Shown: positions 24,446 through 33,273, counted from the first letter of the stretch. The stretch is 64,000 bases of DNA from Luteimonas marina (GCF_007859325.1 NZ_VOHK01000001.1:558001-622000); one strand, 5' to 3'. Program-made: numbers and translations. Notes: a model not told the origin generated them from the letters alone.

Positions 24446-24913
24446 ATGGAGATTGCCGCCGCACGCGTTGCCAGCATCCACTACACCCTGACCGACGACA
24501 CCGGGCGGGTCATCGACCAGTCGACGGAATCGCGGCCGCTGCGCTACTTCCACGGCGCGGGCAACATCATCCCGGGCCTCGAGAAGGCGCTGGCCGGCAA
24601 ACAGGCCGGCGACGCGCTGAAGGTCGACGTCGCACCGGAAGAAGGCTACGGCGTGCGCAACGAGGGCCTGGTGCAACTGCTGCCGCGCGAGGCGTTCAAG
24701 GGCGTGGACAAGGTCGAGCCGGGCATGCAGTTCGAAGCGCGCACCGAACGCGGCCCGCTGCTGGTGACGGTGGTCGAGGTGGGCGACGACAAGGTCCGCA
24801 TCGACGGCAACCATCCACTGGCGGGGCAGACCCTGCACTTCGACGTCCGCGTGCTCGACGTGCGCGACGCGACCGAAGGCGAGAAGCAGGCCGGGCGCGT
24901 CGATCCCGCCTGA
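24446..24913 (+). CDS. slyD: FKBP-type peptidyl-prolyl isomerase, SlyD-like
   Basis: The 155-residue protein starts at ATG 24446 behind AAGGAG. It contains IHYTLTDDTGRVIDQS, PLRYFHGAGNIIPGLEKALA, an insert-in-flap chaperone domain and EEGYGVRNEGLVQ, then NHPLAGQTLHFDVRVLDVRDA. This is the SlyD two-domain layout. It lacks the His/Cys-rich metal-binding tail of E. coli SlyD, as is common in this group. Role: cytosolic prolyl isomerase and chaperone. A longer in-frame reading upstream has no family support. Confidence 0.93.
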   Translation: MEIAAARVASIHYTLTDDTGRVIDQSTESRPLRYFHGAGNIIPGLEKALAGKQAGDALKVDVAPEEGYGVRNEGLVQLLPREAFKGVDKVEPGMQFEARTERGPLLVTVVEVGDDKVRIDGNHPLAGQTLHFDVRVLDVRDATEGEKQAGRVDPA

Positions 24914-25120
24914 TCCGGCGGGCAATCGGCGGTCCTGGCGGTGGCTGCACGGGGGCGCATGCCGTGCCGGGGACATGGCACGGCGCGCGGACTTCAGGCG
25001 CGACGGGACCTGCGATCGGGCCGACGGCCGGCGCCTCCGAAACAATCGCTTCACCTGGCCGCGTCTATCGTTCGCCCCGCGGCCGAATCGTCGCCGCGTC
25101 CAGCATCCGTGGAGGGATCC

Positions 25121-25594
25121 ATGATCCGCAAGGCCGTCCTGCTCCTCAGCGTCTCGCTCGTCGCCGCGTTCCCTGCTGCCCACGCCCAGCAGGACGATCC
25201 TGCGCCGGCCCGCAGCTACGCCTATGCCTTCTCCAACCAGGGCGGCGACGATGCCGACGGCATCGCGCGGCTCGACAGCTTCATCCAGCAGCGGCTGCGC
25301 GATGCGAACCTGCTGGCGACGGGCGACGGGCGACGGGCGACGGGCGCCGGCGACGGCAAGGTGGAGGTCACGGTGACGCACTACTACGCCCGGTCCGATG
25401 GCGCGCGCGCCTGGGCGGGCGTCATGGCCGGGCGCGACAAGGTCGTCAGCAGGGTCCGCGTGCTGGATCGCGGGGGCAAGGCGCTCGATGAATTCGAGGT
25501 CAAGAGTTCCAATGCGACGGCGTTCGGATCGACGGCCGGGCTGCATGAGAAGCATGCCGACGAGATCGTCGCGCGGGTGAAGCAGGTGCAATAA
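25121..25594 (+). CDS. small secreted protein of unknown function
   Basis: The 157-residue protein has a clear signal peptide ending AAHAQ behind a GGAGGG ribosome site. The mature part contains SYAYAFSNQGGDDADGIARL, a repeat-encoded TGDGRRATGAGDG loop, VTVTHYYARSDGARAW and a C-terminal KSSNATAFGS...HADEIVARV helix. The end resembles small periplasmic proteins of the DUF4410 type but I cannot confirm it. A run of four 7-nt repeats in the gene could shift its frame. Confidence 0.55.
   Translation: MIRKAVLLLSVSLVAAFPAAHAQQDDPAPARSYAYAFSNQGGDDADGIARLDSFIQQRLRDANLLATGDGRRATGAGDGKVEVTVTHYYARSDGARAWAGVMAGRDKVVSRVRVLDRGGKALDEFEVKSSNATAFGSTAGLHEKHADEIVARVKQVQ
25316..25350 (+). repeat. 7-nt tandem repeat inside a coding region
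   Basis: GCGACGG occurs four times in a row (25316-25343), followed by a degenerate fifth unit GCGCCGG. Seven is not a multiple of three, so gain or loss of a unit breaks the gene. Confidence 0.8.
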
Positions 25595-25608
25595 CCCCGC
25601 CCCTCTCC

Positions 25609-25705
25609 GTCGTCCCCGCGAAGGCGGGGACCCAGCGTCTTCCGTTTTTTTGTCGTCAGTGTCGAGAAGTCAAAGACACTGGGTCCCCGCCTTCGCGGGG
25701 ATGAC
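25609..25705 (+). repeat. GTCATCCC palindromic element
   Basis: Both arms are well preserved (GTCGTCCCCGCGAAGGCGGG and complement) around a spacer with a T-run. Confidence 0.8.
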
Positions 25706-25791
25706 GGCTTCCGGATGACGATGGGGGGCGACGGGATGACAGCGCCGGTTGAAGCACTAGACTGTGCGGGACCAGCTACCGGAGGTCCGTC

Positions 25792-26262
25792 ATGCGCATC
25801 ATGAGTCTCCTGCTCCCGGCCATGCTGCTGGCGATGCCGGCAGCGGCCACGGATCCCGCCGCCACCGCGCCCGGTTTCGACGCCGCGCTCGCCGAACGGC
25901 TCGGCGCGGACGAGCGCGGCATGCGCAAGTACGTGCTGGTGATCCTCAAGACCGGGCCGCAGCGCGTGCCGGACGGACCCGAGCGCGACGAGATGTTCGC
26001 CGGGCATTTCGCCAACATGCAGCGCCTGTCGGAGGCCGGCAAGCTGGCGGTGGCCGGTCCGTTCTTCAAGGATCCGGCCGGCTGGCGCGGCCTGTATGTG
26101 TTCGCGGTGGACGACATCGAGGAGGCGAGGGCGCTGGCGGACACCGACCCCGTCGTCGTCAAGGGCGAAATGGTGCCCGAGTTCCACGAGTGGTACGGCG
26201 CCGCGGCGATGATGCTGGTTCCCGAGTGGCACGAGCGACTGGTGCCGCCGGCGGAGCCCTGA
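25792..26262 (+). CDS. exported YciI-like protein
   Basis: The 156-residue protein carries a signal peptide cleaved after AMPAAA. A YciI-type ferredoxin-like domain follows: RKYVLVILKTGPQ, HFANMQRLSEAGKLAVAGPF, GLYVFAVDDIEEARALADTD and DPVVVKGEMVPEFHEWY. The family's conserved His-Asp pair appears as HFANM and DDIEEA. Enzymatic function is known for few members. Export is typical for this branch. A GGAGG site precedes the ATG. Confidence 0.85.
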   Translation: MRIMSLLLPAMLLAMPAAATDPAATAPGFDAALAERLGADERGMRKYVLVILKTGPQRVPDGPERDEMFAGHFANMQRLSEAGKLAVAGPFFKDPAGWRGLYVFAVDDIEEARALADTDPVVVKGEMVPEFHEWYGAAAMMLVPEWHERLVPPAEP

Positions 26263-26348
26263 GCCGCGAGCTCGGCCGGACCGACGGCTTCACGCACGAA
26301 GGCGTTTGGCCTATCGTGCCGCCTCCCTTCCCGCATGGAACCGCCCGC

Positions 26349-26693
26349 ATGATCCAGCGCATCGACGCCGGCCCCCGCATGTCCGAAGCCAGCATCCACG
26401 GCGGCGTGGTCTATCTCGCCGGGCAGGTGCCCGAAACCGACGGCGCCGACATCGAGACCCAGACCAGCGAAGTGCTGGCCGCCATCGATGCGCTGCTGGC
26501 GCAGGCCGGCAGCGACAAGAACCGCATCCTGCGCGCGCAGATCTTCCTTGCCGACATCGGCGATTTCGCCGGCATGAACCGGGCCTGGGACGCGTGGGTC
26601 GCGCCCGGCAACGCGCCCTCGCGCGCGACGGTGGAGGCGCGGCTGGCGCGGCCGGAGTGGAAGGTGGAGATCGTGGTGACGGCGGCGGTTTGA
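26349..26693 (+). CDS. RidA-family protein
   Basis: The 114-residue protein contains MSEASIHGGVVYLAGQVPET and TSEVLAAIDALLAQAGSDKN, then ILRAQIFLADIGDFAGMNRAWDAW and NAPSRATVEARLARPEWKVE. The Arg of 'PSRATV' is the residue that contacts the imine intermediate in RidA enamine deaminases, and the final Glu is also kept. The sequence is of the RutC/Rid-like subgroup rather than canonical RidA. It is cytosolic, and stands 86 nt after the YciI-like gene. Confidence 0.87.
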   Translation: MIQRIDAGPRMSEASIHGGVVYLAGQVPETDGADIETQTSEVLAAIDALLAQAGSDKNRILRAQIFLADIGDFAGMNRAWDAWVAPGNAPSRATVEARLARPEWKVEIVVTAAV

Positions 26694-26805
26694 GCCGCGT
26701 TGGCGGGGTGGGGGCCGCGTCCCCATTCAGCCCCCGGACTTCCGACATGGGCCCGGGCCCGTCGCCAGGTGCTAGAACCTCCGGCAATCCACCCGGAGTT
26801 CCGCC

Positions 26806-27948
26806 ATGCGCACCACCCGCCGCGACCTGTTCAAGCTCGGCGCGCTCGCCGCCGCCTCCGCCGCGCTGCCGTCGATCGCCGCGTCCACGGCAACGACACC
26901 CGTGGCGCGCGCGGCGAAGCCGCTGAAGATCCTGATCCTCGGCGGCACCGGCTTCACCGGCCCGTTCCAGGTGCAGTACGCGCTGGCGCGCGGCCATGAA
27001 GTCACGCTGTTCAACCGCGGCAGGCGCCCGTCGCCGGAATGGCCGGGCGAAGTGGAGCAACTGCACGGCGACCGCAACAGCGGCGACCTCAAGGCGCTGG
27101 AAGGCCGCCAGTGGGACGTGTGCATCGACAACCCGACCAGCCTGCCGTTCTGGGTGCGCGACGCGGGCGCGGTGCTGAAGGACAGCGTCGGGCACTACCT
27201 GTTCATCTCGACGATCTCGGTCTACGCCGACGGCTCGAAGCCGGGCATCACCGAAGATGCGCCGCTCGCGGCGTACAAGGGCAGGGACGCGATGGCCGAG
27301 ACGCGCGGAACGCTGATGGCCGACGTGGGGAACCTCTACGGCCCGCTGAAGGCGCTGAGCGAGGCCGAGGCGCACCGGCAGTTCGGCAAGCGCGTCACCA
27401 TCGTCCGCCCCGGCTACATCGTCGGCCCGCGTGACGAGACCGACCGCTTCACCTACTGGCCGCACCGCATCGCCCAGGGCGGCGAGGTGCTGGTGCCGGG
27501 CGACGGCGCCGACCCGGTGCAGGTCATCGACGGCCGCGACCTCGGCGAATGGATGATCCGCCTCGCCGAAAACGGCACGACCGGCACCTTCAACGCCTGC
27601 GGCCCCGACTACGCGCTGTCCACCGACGCGATGGTGCACGGCTGCCACGCGGTCACCGGCGGCCCGGCCACGTTCACCCACGTGCCTGCGGACTTCCTCG
27701 AAAAACACGAAGCCGGGTTGCCGATCTGGGTGTCGCGGCGCGACGCCATCTATGGCGGCTACGGTGCGGTGAGCAATACGCGCGCGATCGAGGCCGGGCT
27801 GAGCTTCCGCCCGCTTGCCACGACCGTGGCCGACCTGCTGGCGTGGTTCCGCAGCCTGCCGGCGGAGCGGCAGGCGAAGCTCGGCGCGGGCCCGAGCCGC
27901 GAGCAGGAAGCGGCGCTGCTCAAGGCCTGGCACGCGCAGGCGGGCTGA
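26806..27948 (+). CDS. Tat-exported NAD-dependent epimerase/dehydratase-family protein
   Basis: The 380-residue protein starts MRTTRRDLFKLGALAAASAA, a twin-arginine signal. A Rossmann fold follows with ILILGGTGFTGPFQVQYAL (GxxGxxG), FNRGRR, HYLFISTISVYAD, YGPLKALSEAEA (Tyr-x3-Lys) and VTIVRPGYIVGPRDETDR. Atypical SDRs of this type are usually cytosolic, but Tat-exported members occur in this group, where the cofactor is folded in before export. The substrate is unknown. Confidence 0.85.
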   Translation: MRTTRRDLFKLGALAAASAALPSIAASTATTPVARAAKPLKILILGGTGFTGPFQVQYALARGHEVTLFNRGRRPSPEWPGEVEQLHGDRNSGDLKALEGRQWDVCIDNPTSLPFWVRDAGAVLKDSVGHYLFISTISVYADGSKPGITEDAPLAAYKGRDAMAETRGTLMADVGNLYGPLKALSEAEAHRQFGKRVTIVRPGYIVGPRDETDRFTYWPHRIAQGGEVLVPGDGADPVQVIDGRDLGEWMIRLAENGTTGTFNACGPDYALSTDAMVHGCHAVTGGPATFTHVPADFLEKHEAGLPIWVSRRDAIYGGYGAVSNTRAIEAGLSFRPLATTVADLLAWFRSLPAERQAKLGAGPSREQEAALLKAWHAQAG

Positions 27949-28005
27949 ACGACGTTCCGGGTCGTCATCTGCATCGGGGCCGTCATCCCGGCGAAAGCCT
28001 CACCC

Positions 28006-28124
28006 GTCATCCCGGCGAAAGCCGGGATCCATTTTGATCTTGGCATTCAACAGCCACGGCAACGGCGAGCTGGATCCCGGCTTGACCAGCCTTCGGCTGT
28101 TGTAAAGCGCTTCGCCGGGATGAC
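28006..28124 (+). repeat. composite GTCATCCC element with nested TTGACCAGCC hairpin
   Basis: The left arm is standard (GTCATCCCGGCGAAAGCCGG). The right arm, CTGGATCCCGG...CCGGGATGAC, has CTTGACCAGCCTTCGGCTGT plus TGTAAAGCGCTTCG placed exactly where the small loop normally lies. A stray half copy sits at 27982-27999. Confidence 0.75.
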
Positions 28125-28206
28125 GGAATGGGGGATGCGGCCTCCGCGCATTTCCTGCTCCGGACATGTCGCGTGTCCATCACGCGCGCTTGGGCATGCA
28201 TGCGCG

Positions 28207-28953
28207 ATGATGCGGCGAATGGAACCCCCGGCTCGTCGCCGCCGCTACGGCGGACTGCTGTTCCTGCTGCTGGTCGCGCTGGCGGCCTGGGCGCTGCTGT
28301 CGGGCGCGCTGCGCATTCCCGATCCATGGAATCCCTGGGCGCCGCTGCGCATCGACGACACGCCGAACCTGCTCACCCGCTTCAAGCTCGATCGCGCCTC
28401 GGCCGACCGCGCCGCATGCCGCGCCGCGCTGGCGCAGGCGCAACTGCGGGCGACGGCGATGGAAGACCGGCGCACGGGTGAGGGCTGCGGCTTCGAGAAC
28501 GCGCTGCGCATCGAGCGCACGAGCGTCGCGGTGGGCGAGCCGTTCGCGTTGAGCTGCCGCGCCGCGCTGTCGCTGGCGATGTGGGAACGCCACGCCCTGC
28601 AGCAGGCGGCGCAGGCGCACCTGGGCCGCCGGGTGGTCGCGATCGAGCATTTCGGCTCCTACGCCTGCCGCAACCTCTACGGCCGCGAAGATGGACGGCG
28701 CAGCCGGCACGCGACCGCGGATGCGTTCGACATCGGCGGCTTCGTGCTCGAGGACGGCGGCCGCGTCCGCGTGCTCGCCGACTGGGCGCCGGCCACGGCC
28801 GACGACGGCGCAACGGATGCGGAAGCGGCGTTCCTGCGCGAACTGCGCGACGGCGCCTGCCGCCATTTCGATGCGGTGCTCGGCCCGGATTACAACGCCG
28901 CGCACGCCGACCATTTCCATTTCGACCGCGGCCGCGCCCGCGTTTGCCGATAG
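28207..28953 (+). CDS. extensin-like (DUF/PF06904-type) membrane-anchored protein
   Basis: The 248-residue protein has an N-terminal membrane anchor (GGLLFLLLVALAAWALLSGA). The extensin-like C-terminal domain follows: RAACRAALAQAQ, GEGCGFENALRIE, FGSYACRNLYGREDGRRSRH, ADAFDIGGFVLEDG and NAAHADHFHFDRG. The conserved His/Asp set (SRHATADAFDI, HADHFHFD) mirrors D-Ala-D-Ala metallopeptidases of the VanY/MepA type. Bacterial extensin-like proteins are therefore suspected cell-wall hydrolases. The location is periplasmic side of the inner membrane. Confidence 0.85.
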   Translation: MMRRMEPPARRRRYGGLLFLLLVALAAWALLSGALRIPDPWNPWAPLRIDDTPNLLTRFKLDRASADRAACRAALAQAQLRATAMEDRRTGEGCGFENALRIERTSVAVGEPFALSCRAALSLAMWERHALQQAAQAHLGRRVVAIEHFGSYACRNLYGREDGRRSRHATADAFDIGGFVLEDGGRVRVLADWAPATADDGATDAEAAFLRELRDGACRHFDAVLGPDYNAAHADHFHFDRGRARVCR

Positions 28954-28965
28954 CGGGCTGTCCCT

Positions 28966-29037
28966 GTCATTTCGACCGCAGGGAGAAATCTTCTTTCCCG
29001 CGCACGACGGCAGATTTCTCCCTGCGGTCGAAATGAC
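28966..29037 (+). repeat. GTCATTTCG/CGAAATGAC palindrome
   Basis: The arms GTCATTTCGACCGCAGGGAG and complement are perfect over about 28 nt. It separates convergent genes and may act as a bidirectional terminator. Confidence 0.8.
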
Positions 29038-29068
29038 AGGTTGGTTGTGGGGCGGCGCCGACCGCGCA

Positions 29069-30388
29069 TCACCCCGGCGGCGTCAGCTTCACCAGCCGTC
29101 CGCCTGCGCCGTCCTCCAGCAGCCAGATCGCGCCGTCCGGTCCCTGTTCCACCTCGCGGATGCGCTGGCCCATCGCATAGCGCCGGTATTCGGTGGCATT
29201 GGTGCCGTTGAAGCGCACGCGCACCAGCGCCTGCGAGGCCAGCCCGCCGATGAAGGCGTCGCCGCGGAAGGTGGGGAACAGGTTGCCCGAGTAGATGATC
29301 ATGCCCGCCGGCGCGATCACCGGCGTCCACCAGGCCTTCGGCGCTTCGAATTCGGGGCGGGTGCTGTGGTTCGGGATCGGCGTGCCGTCGTAGTGGTTGC
29401 CGTTGGAGACGATCGGCCAGCCGTAGTTGCGTCCCTTCACGATCAGGTTCAGTTCGTCGCCGCCGAGCGGCCCCATCTCGTGCACCCACAGGCGACCGTC
29501 GCCGTCGAAGGCGATGCCGAGCGGGTTGCGGTGCCCCAGCGTCCACACCTGCGCGGCGATGCCGCCCTGGCTGAAGAAGGGGTTGTCGCTGGGGGCGGTG
29601 CCGTCGTCGTTGAGGCGGATGAGCTTGCCGAGGTTGACCCCCATGTCCTGCGCCGGATCGAACTTCTGCCGGTCGCCGGAGGTGATCCACAGCTTGCGGC
29701 CAGAATCGAAGGCGAGCCGGTGGCTGAAGTGCCCCTGGCCGCTGACCTTGGGCGCCTGTTCCCAGATGCGCTCGATTTCGCTCAGGTTGCCGCCGCCGCC
29801 GGAATCGAGGGTCAGGCGGGCACGGATCACCACCGCGCCGTAGATCGCGCCGCTGCGCTCGATGTAGCTGAGGTAGATGCGGCGGTTGCTGGCGTACTGC
29901 GGATGCAGGATCACGTCGCCGAAACCGCCCTGGCCGCCGTAGGCCACCGCGGGCACGCCGCTGATCGTGCCGACCTGGCCGTTGGCCACGTTGACCAGGC
30001 GCAGGCGGCCCGCCTTCTCGGTGACCAGCAGGCGGCCGTCGGGCAGGAAGGCCATCGCCCACGGCTCGTCCAGCGTTGCCACGTTGCTGCGCTGGAACGG
30101 CGGATCCGGTTCGACGACCTGTCGACGCGGACCGCGGCCGCCGGTCTGGCGTTCGCTGGCGGCCTTCGCCGCAAGGGCCCTCGGCGCCGGCGCGGTAACG
30201 CGTGCGGGCGGCGATGCTGCGGCGATAGGTGTCTGCGACGCACCGCGCTGCGCGGACGCCACCACGATGCGTTCGGATTTCTCGGCCTCCTTGGCTTCGT
30301 CCCTTGCGGCCGAAGCATCGACGAACAGGTCGTCGCAGGCGGTGAGGGACAGCGCCAGGCAGACGAGGGCGAACAGGGAGGTACGCAT
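29069..30388 (-). CDS. PQQ-dependent aldose sugar dehydrogenase, lipoprotein
   Basis: The 439-residue protein has a lipoprotein signal ending LTAC. A low-complexity linker (residues 25-90) leads into a six-bladed propeller: EPWAMAFLPDGRLLVTEKAG, GGQGGFGDVILHPQY, HFSHRLAFDSGRKLWITSGD, GHRNPLGIAFDGDGRLWVHE and GGDELNLIVKGRNYGWPIVS. These match soluble aldose sugar dehydrogenases of the YliI/Asd type, which oxidise sugars with PQQ and Ca2+. No PQQ biosynthesis genes are in the window. A C-terminal relic of a related gene lies at 8629-8835. Confidence 0.9.
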   Translation of the reverse strand: MRTSLFALVCLALSLTACDDLFVDASAARDEAKEAEKSERIVVASAQRGASQTPIAAASPPARVTAPAPRALAAKAASERQTGGRGPRRQVVEPDPPFQRSNVATLDEPWAMAFLPDGRLLVTEKAGRLRLVNVANGQVGTISGVPAVAYGGQGGFGDVILHPQYASNRRIYLSYIERSGAIYGAVVIRARLTLDSGGGGNLSEIERIWEQAPKVSGQGHFSHRLAFDSGRKLWITSGDRQKFDPAQDMGVNLGKLIRLNDDGTAPSDNPFFSQGGIAAQVWTLGHRNPLGIAFDGDGRLWVHEMGPLGGDELNLIVKGRNYGWPIVSNGNHYDGTPIPNHSTRPEFEAPKAWWTPVIAPAGMIIYSGNLFPTFRGDAFIGGLASQALVRVRFNGTNATEYRRYAMGQRIREVEQGPDGAIWLLEDGAGGRLVKLTPPG

Positions 30389-30605
30389 GCGGGGGTCCTG
30401 TGGGGATGCCGGGGGGGATCGACGCAACCACTTGCAGACGGTCAGTACCGCGGCGCAGGTTATCGCGACGTGAGTCTGCGGGCACGGATCGCGGTCGCGT
30501 TTCGGGGATTGCGCAGTGCGGCATCGACACGCCATGCGCGCAGATGGCGATTGTCGCGGCGATCTCGCGCGCGTGGCACCATGCGGCCGGGAGCACGGGG
30601 AGGCA

Positions 30606-32339
30606 ATGCCGATGAAGCCGTTCATCCAAGCCATGGTCATGGCCTGCGCGCTGCCGTGCGCCGGCCTGGCCGCGGAGCCGCAGGAACGCACGCAGCTCAC
30701 GATGGACTCCGGGCGCCCGCGTACGCCGGAGCAGGTCGCGGTGCGCTTCGAGCACGCGCTGCTCGGCTTCCGCGTGCTGCCCGAGGAACAGAAGATCGAG
30801 GGCGACGCGACGCTGGAGTTCATCGCCCTGGATCCACTGCCGCGTCTCGTGCTGGAGCTGGACCACCAGCTCGGCATCGAGCGCATCGAGATCGACGGCG
30901 CCGCGCTGCCGCCGTCGGCCTGGCGCAACCCCGAGGGACGGCTGAGCATCGACCTGCCGCAACCGCTCGCGAAGGGCGAGCGCGTGCGCGCCCGCATCGT
31001 GTACGCGGGCAAGCCGCGCGTCGCGCAGAAGGCGCCCTGGGACGGCGCCTTCGTCTGGTCGAAGGCGCCGGACGGCCAGCCATGGATCGCCACCAGCGTG
31101 CAGGGCGAAGGCTGCGACCTGTTCTGGCCCTGCATCGACCATCCGCAGGGCGAACCGCTGGTGGTCGAACAACGCATCACCGTGCCCGCGCCGCTGGTGG
31201 CCGCCGGCAACGGCGTGCTGCTGGGCGTGGACGAACGCGACGGCTGGCGCACCTACCGCTGGCGCGCGCAATCGCCCAACACCTACGCCATTGCGCTCAA
31301 CATCGGCCCCTACGAGGAACTGCGCGGCGAATACCGCAGCCGCCACGGCAACACCATCCCGCTGCATTTCTGGCACCTGCAGGGCCGCGGACCTCAGGCC
31401 AGGGAATTGTTCGGGGAATTCCCGCTGGCGCTGGACTTCTTCGAGCAGGTGATCGGCCCCTATCCCTTCGCCGACGAGAAGATGGGCGTGGTCGAAACCC
31501 CGCACCTGGGCATGGAGCACCAGACCATCAACGCCTACGGCAACGATTACGAAAAGGACGAATACGGCTACGACTGGCTGCTGCACCACGAGTTCGCCCA
31601 CGAGTGGTTCGGCAACCAGATGACCAACGTCGACTGGGACGAGATGTGGCTGCACGAAGGCTTCGGCAGCTACATGCAGCCGCTGTACCTGCAGTGGCTG
31701 CGCGGCGACATGGAGTACCACGCCAGCCTGCTGAAGATGCGCGCCGGCGTCGCCAACAGGTTCCCGCTGGTGTCGGGAAAATCGCAGGTGGTCGAGGCGG
31801 TGTACAGCGACGAGATCGGCCCCGGCCACGACATCTATTTCAAGGGCGCCTGGATCCTGCACACCCTGCGTGGCCTGATCGGCGACGAGGCCTTCTTCAC
31901 CAGCGTCCGTCGCCTGGTCTACGGTCGCGACGATCCCGCGCCCGGCAACTTCCAGCCCCGGTACGCCAGCACGCGCGAGTTCGTCGACATCGTCAACGAC
32001 GTCACCGGCCGCGACTACGACTGGTTCTTCGACGTCTACGTCTATCGCCCCGCGCTGCCGCAACTGCTGGCCGAGCGCGACGCCACCAGCCTGCGCCTGC
32101 GCTGGAAGACGCCCGACGACCTGCCGTTCCCGATGCCGGTGGACGTACGCGTCGGCGGCCGCGTCGTGACCGTGCCGATGGATGGCGGCCAGGGCCATGT
32201 CGAACTGCCGGCGGATACGCACTACACGCTCGACCCGCACTCGAAGCTGCTGCGCGACCTGCCGCACATCGACGCCTATCGCGAGGATGCCGCCGCGCGG
32301 GCGAAGGCGGCCAGGGAAAAGGCCGGCGAAGAGAAGTAG
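30606..32339 (+). CDS. M1-family metallopeptidase (aminopeptidase N-like), exported
   Basis: The 577-residue protein has a signal peptide ending GLAAE. The exopeptidase motif GMEH is at residues 302-305. The zinc site is H328-E329-x2-H332 with third ligand Glu351 (HEFAHEWFGNQMTNVDWDEM and WLHEGF), and a catalytic Tyr region lies near AYGNDY. It is shorter than PepN, ending after the catalytic domain plus a small beta domain. It probably trims peptides in the periplasm. GGGGAGGC precedes ATG 30606. Confidence 0.92.
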   Translation: MPMKPFIQAMVMACALPCAGLAAEPQERTQLTMDSGRPRTPEQVAVRFEHALLGFRVLPEEQKIEGDATLEFIALDPLPRLVLELDHQLGIERIEIDGAALPPSAWRNPEGRLSIDLPQPLAKGERVRARIVYAGKPRVAQKAPWDGAFVWSKAPDGQPWIATSVQGEGCDLFWPCIDHPQGEPLVVEQRITVPAPLVAAGNGVLLGVDERDGWRTYRWRAQSPNTYAIALNIGPYEELRGEYRSRHGNTIPLHFWHLQGRGPQARELFGEFPLALDFFEQVIGPYPFADEKMGVVETPHLGMEHQTINAYGNDYEKDEYGYDWLLHHEFAHEWFGNQMTNVDWDEMWLHEGFGSYMQPLYLQWLRGDMEYHASLLKMRAGVANRFPLVSGKSQVVEAVYSDEIGPGHDIYFKGAWILHTLRGLIGDEAFFTSVRRLVYGRDDPAPGNFQPRYASTREFVDIVNDVTGRDYDWFFDVYVYRPALPQLLAERDATSLRLRWKTPDDLPFPMPVDVRVGGRVVTVPMDGGQGHVELPADTHYTLDPHSKLLRDLPHIDAYREDAAARAKAAREKAGEEK

Positions 32340-32394
32340 GTATCCCCGGCAAAGCCGAGGTTTTCCGTACGACTGGGGAACCTCTGTACAAGCC

Positions 32395-32450
32395 GTCATC
32401 CCTGCGAAGCGCTTTACAACAGCCGAAGGCTGGTCAAGCCGGGATCCAGC
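32395..32450 (+). repeat. composite GTCATCCC half element with nested TTGACCAGCC hairpin
   Basis: GTCATCCCTGCGAA is followed by GCGCTTTACAACAGCCGAAG, then GCTGGTCAAG and CCGGGATCCAGC. The inserted unit is the reverse complement of those at 5483 and 28081. Confidence 0.75.
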
Positions 32451-32523
32451 TTTTCAGGAACTTGCCGCTTCAGCTGGAGGTTGGCGACGTCGGGGCCAGC
32501 CCCGACCTATGCCGCGTCGGCTT

Positions 32524-32596
32524 GTCATTTCGACCGAAGGGAGAAATCTCCCATCCGGTGCGCGGGGAGAAGATTTCTCCCTTCGGTCGAAATGAC
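32524..32596 (+). repeat. GTCATTTCG/CGAAATGAC palindrome
   Basis: The arms GTCATTTCGACCGAAGGGAG and complement enclose a 20-nt loop. Confidence 0.8.
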
Positions 32597-32681
32597 AGGT
32601 GAGGGGCGGCGGACGATCTCGGCCAGCCAGCGGACGACACGCGGCAAAAAAGCCAGGCGGATCGCCCAGCCTTTGCTGTCC

Positions 32682-32768
32682 TGGTGCCGGAAGTGGGACT
32701 CGAACCCACACGCTTTTAAGGGCGGCGGATTTTGAGTCCGCTGCGTCTACCGATTCCGCCATTCCGGC
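32682..32768 (-). tRNA. tRNA-Leu (anticodon CAA)
   Basis: On the minus strand the acceptor stem GCCGGAA pairs with TTCCGGC. The anticodon stem GCGGA/TCCGC carries loop CTCAAAA (CAA at 34-36). A long variable arm and GGTTCGAGTCC T-arm make it a class II leucine tRNA. The terminal CCA is encoded (32682-32684). Confidence 0.96.
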
Positions 32769-32814
32769 GCGGGGGCGCAGTATAGCGGAGGCCGCCGGGC
32801 CCCGGACCGGTCGG

Positions 32815-33273
32815 TCAGAGCGAGAGGCCGCCGTGGCGGGCCATCGCGGCGGCGCAGACCAGGATCACCCCGATCAGCGCGATCTCGACGCGGATGATGC
32901 CGCGCACGCGCGCGACCTGTGAGGGATCGGGCAACTGCTGCGGCTGCGCGTCCTGCACACGGCGCCAGCGCAGGAAGGCGAGCGTCGGCCAGATCGACAG
33001 CGCGGCGGCGAGCAGGAAGGCGCCGAGCTTGGCGTGGAACCAGGGGTTGTGCAGGTAGAAGTCGCTGCCCTTGACGCCGTGGAAGACGCGGACGAGGCCG
33101 ACCACCAGCAGCAGTCCGGCGGTGATGCCGTAGCCGCGGTCGATGCCGACCAGCCGCCGGACGGTGGCGGCGTCGGGCAGGCGTGCGAGCAGGGCGGATT
33201 CGACCACGAGCATCGCGATCAGGCCGAAGAACAGCAGGTGGTGCGCGGAGGCGAGCAGGAAGTCCCGGAACAT
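32815..33273 (-). CDS. DUF2214-family membrane protein
   Basis: The 152-residue protein has four predicted membrane segments: HHLLFFGLIAMLVVESALLA, YGITAGLLLVVGLVRVF, FHAKLGAFLLAAALSIWPTL and IIRVEIALIGVILVCAAAMA. LGIDRGYGITAG and KGSDFYLHNPWFHAKLG are characteristic of DUF2214. The family has no assigned function, and a neighbourly link to cysteine dioxygenase is not evident. Confidence 0.85.
   Translation of the reverse strand: MFRDFLLASAHHLLFFGLIAMLVVESALLARLPDAATVRRLVGIDRGYGITAGLLLVVGLVRVFHGVKGSDFYLHNPWFHAKLGAFLLAAALSIWPTLAFLRWRRVQDAQPQQLPDPSQVARVRGIIRVEIALIGVILVCAAAMARHGGLSL

Larger units (their letters stand above)
32340..32681. other. 342-nt intergenic region with repeats before tRNA-Leu
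   Basis: No gene is supported. The content is a composite repeat (32395-32450), a GAAATGAC palindrome (32524-32596) and unremarkable flanks. A CCCCGGCAAAGCCGAGGTTT segment at 32344 resembles, inverted, one at about 5443-5466. Confidence 0.65.

Noticed and set aside
28890..32399. Very long open frame on the minus strand (about 1169 codons) and a 1303-codon plus frame over the same region
   Set aside because: They run through the sugar dehydrogenase, M1 peptidase and repeats in wrong frames. The composition is Arg/Pro/Ala-rich and no domain is visible; they are a product of high GC.
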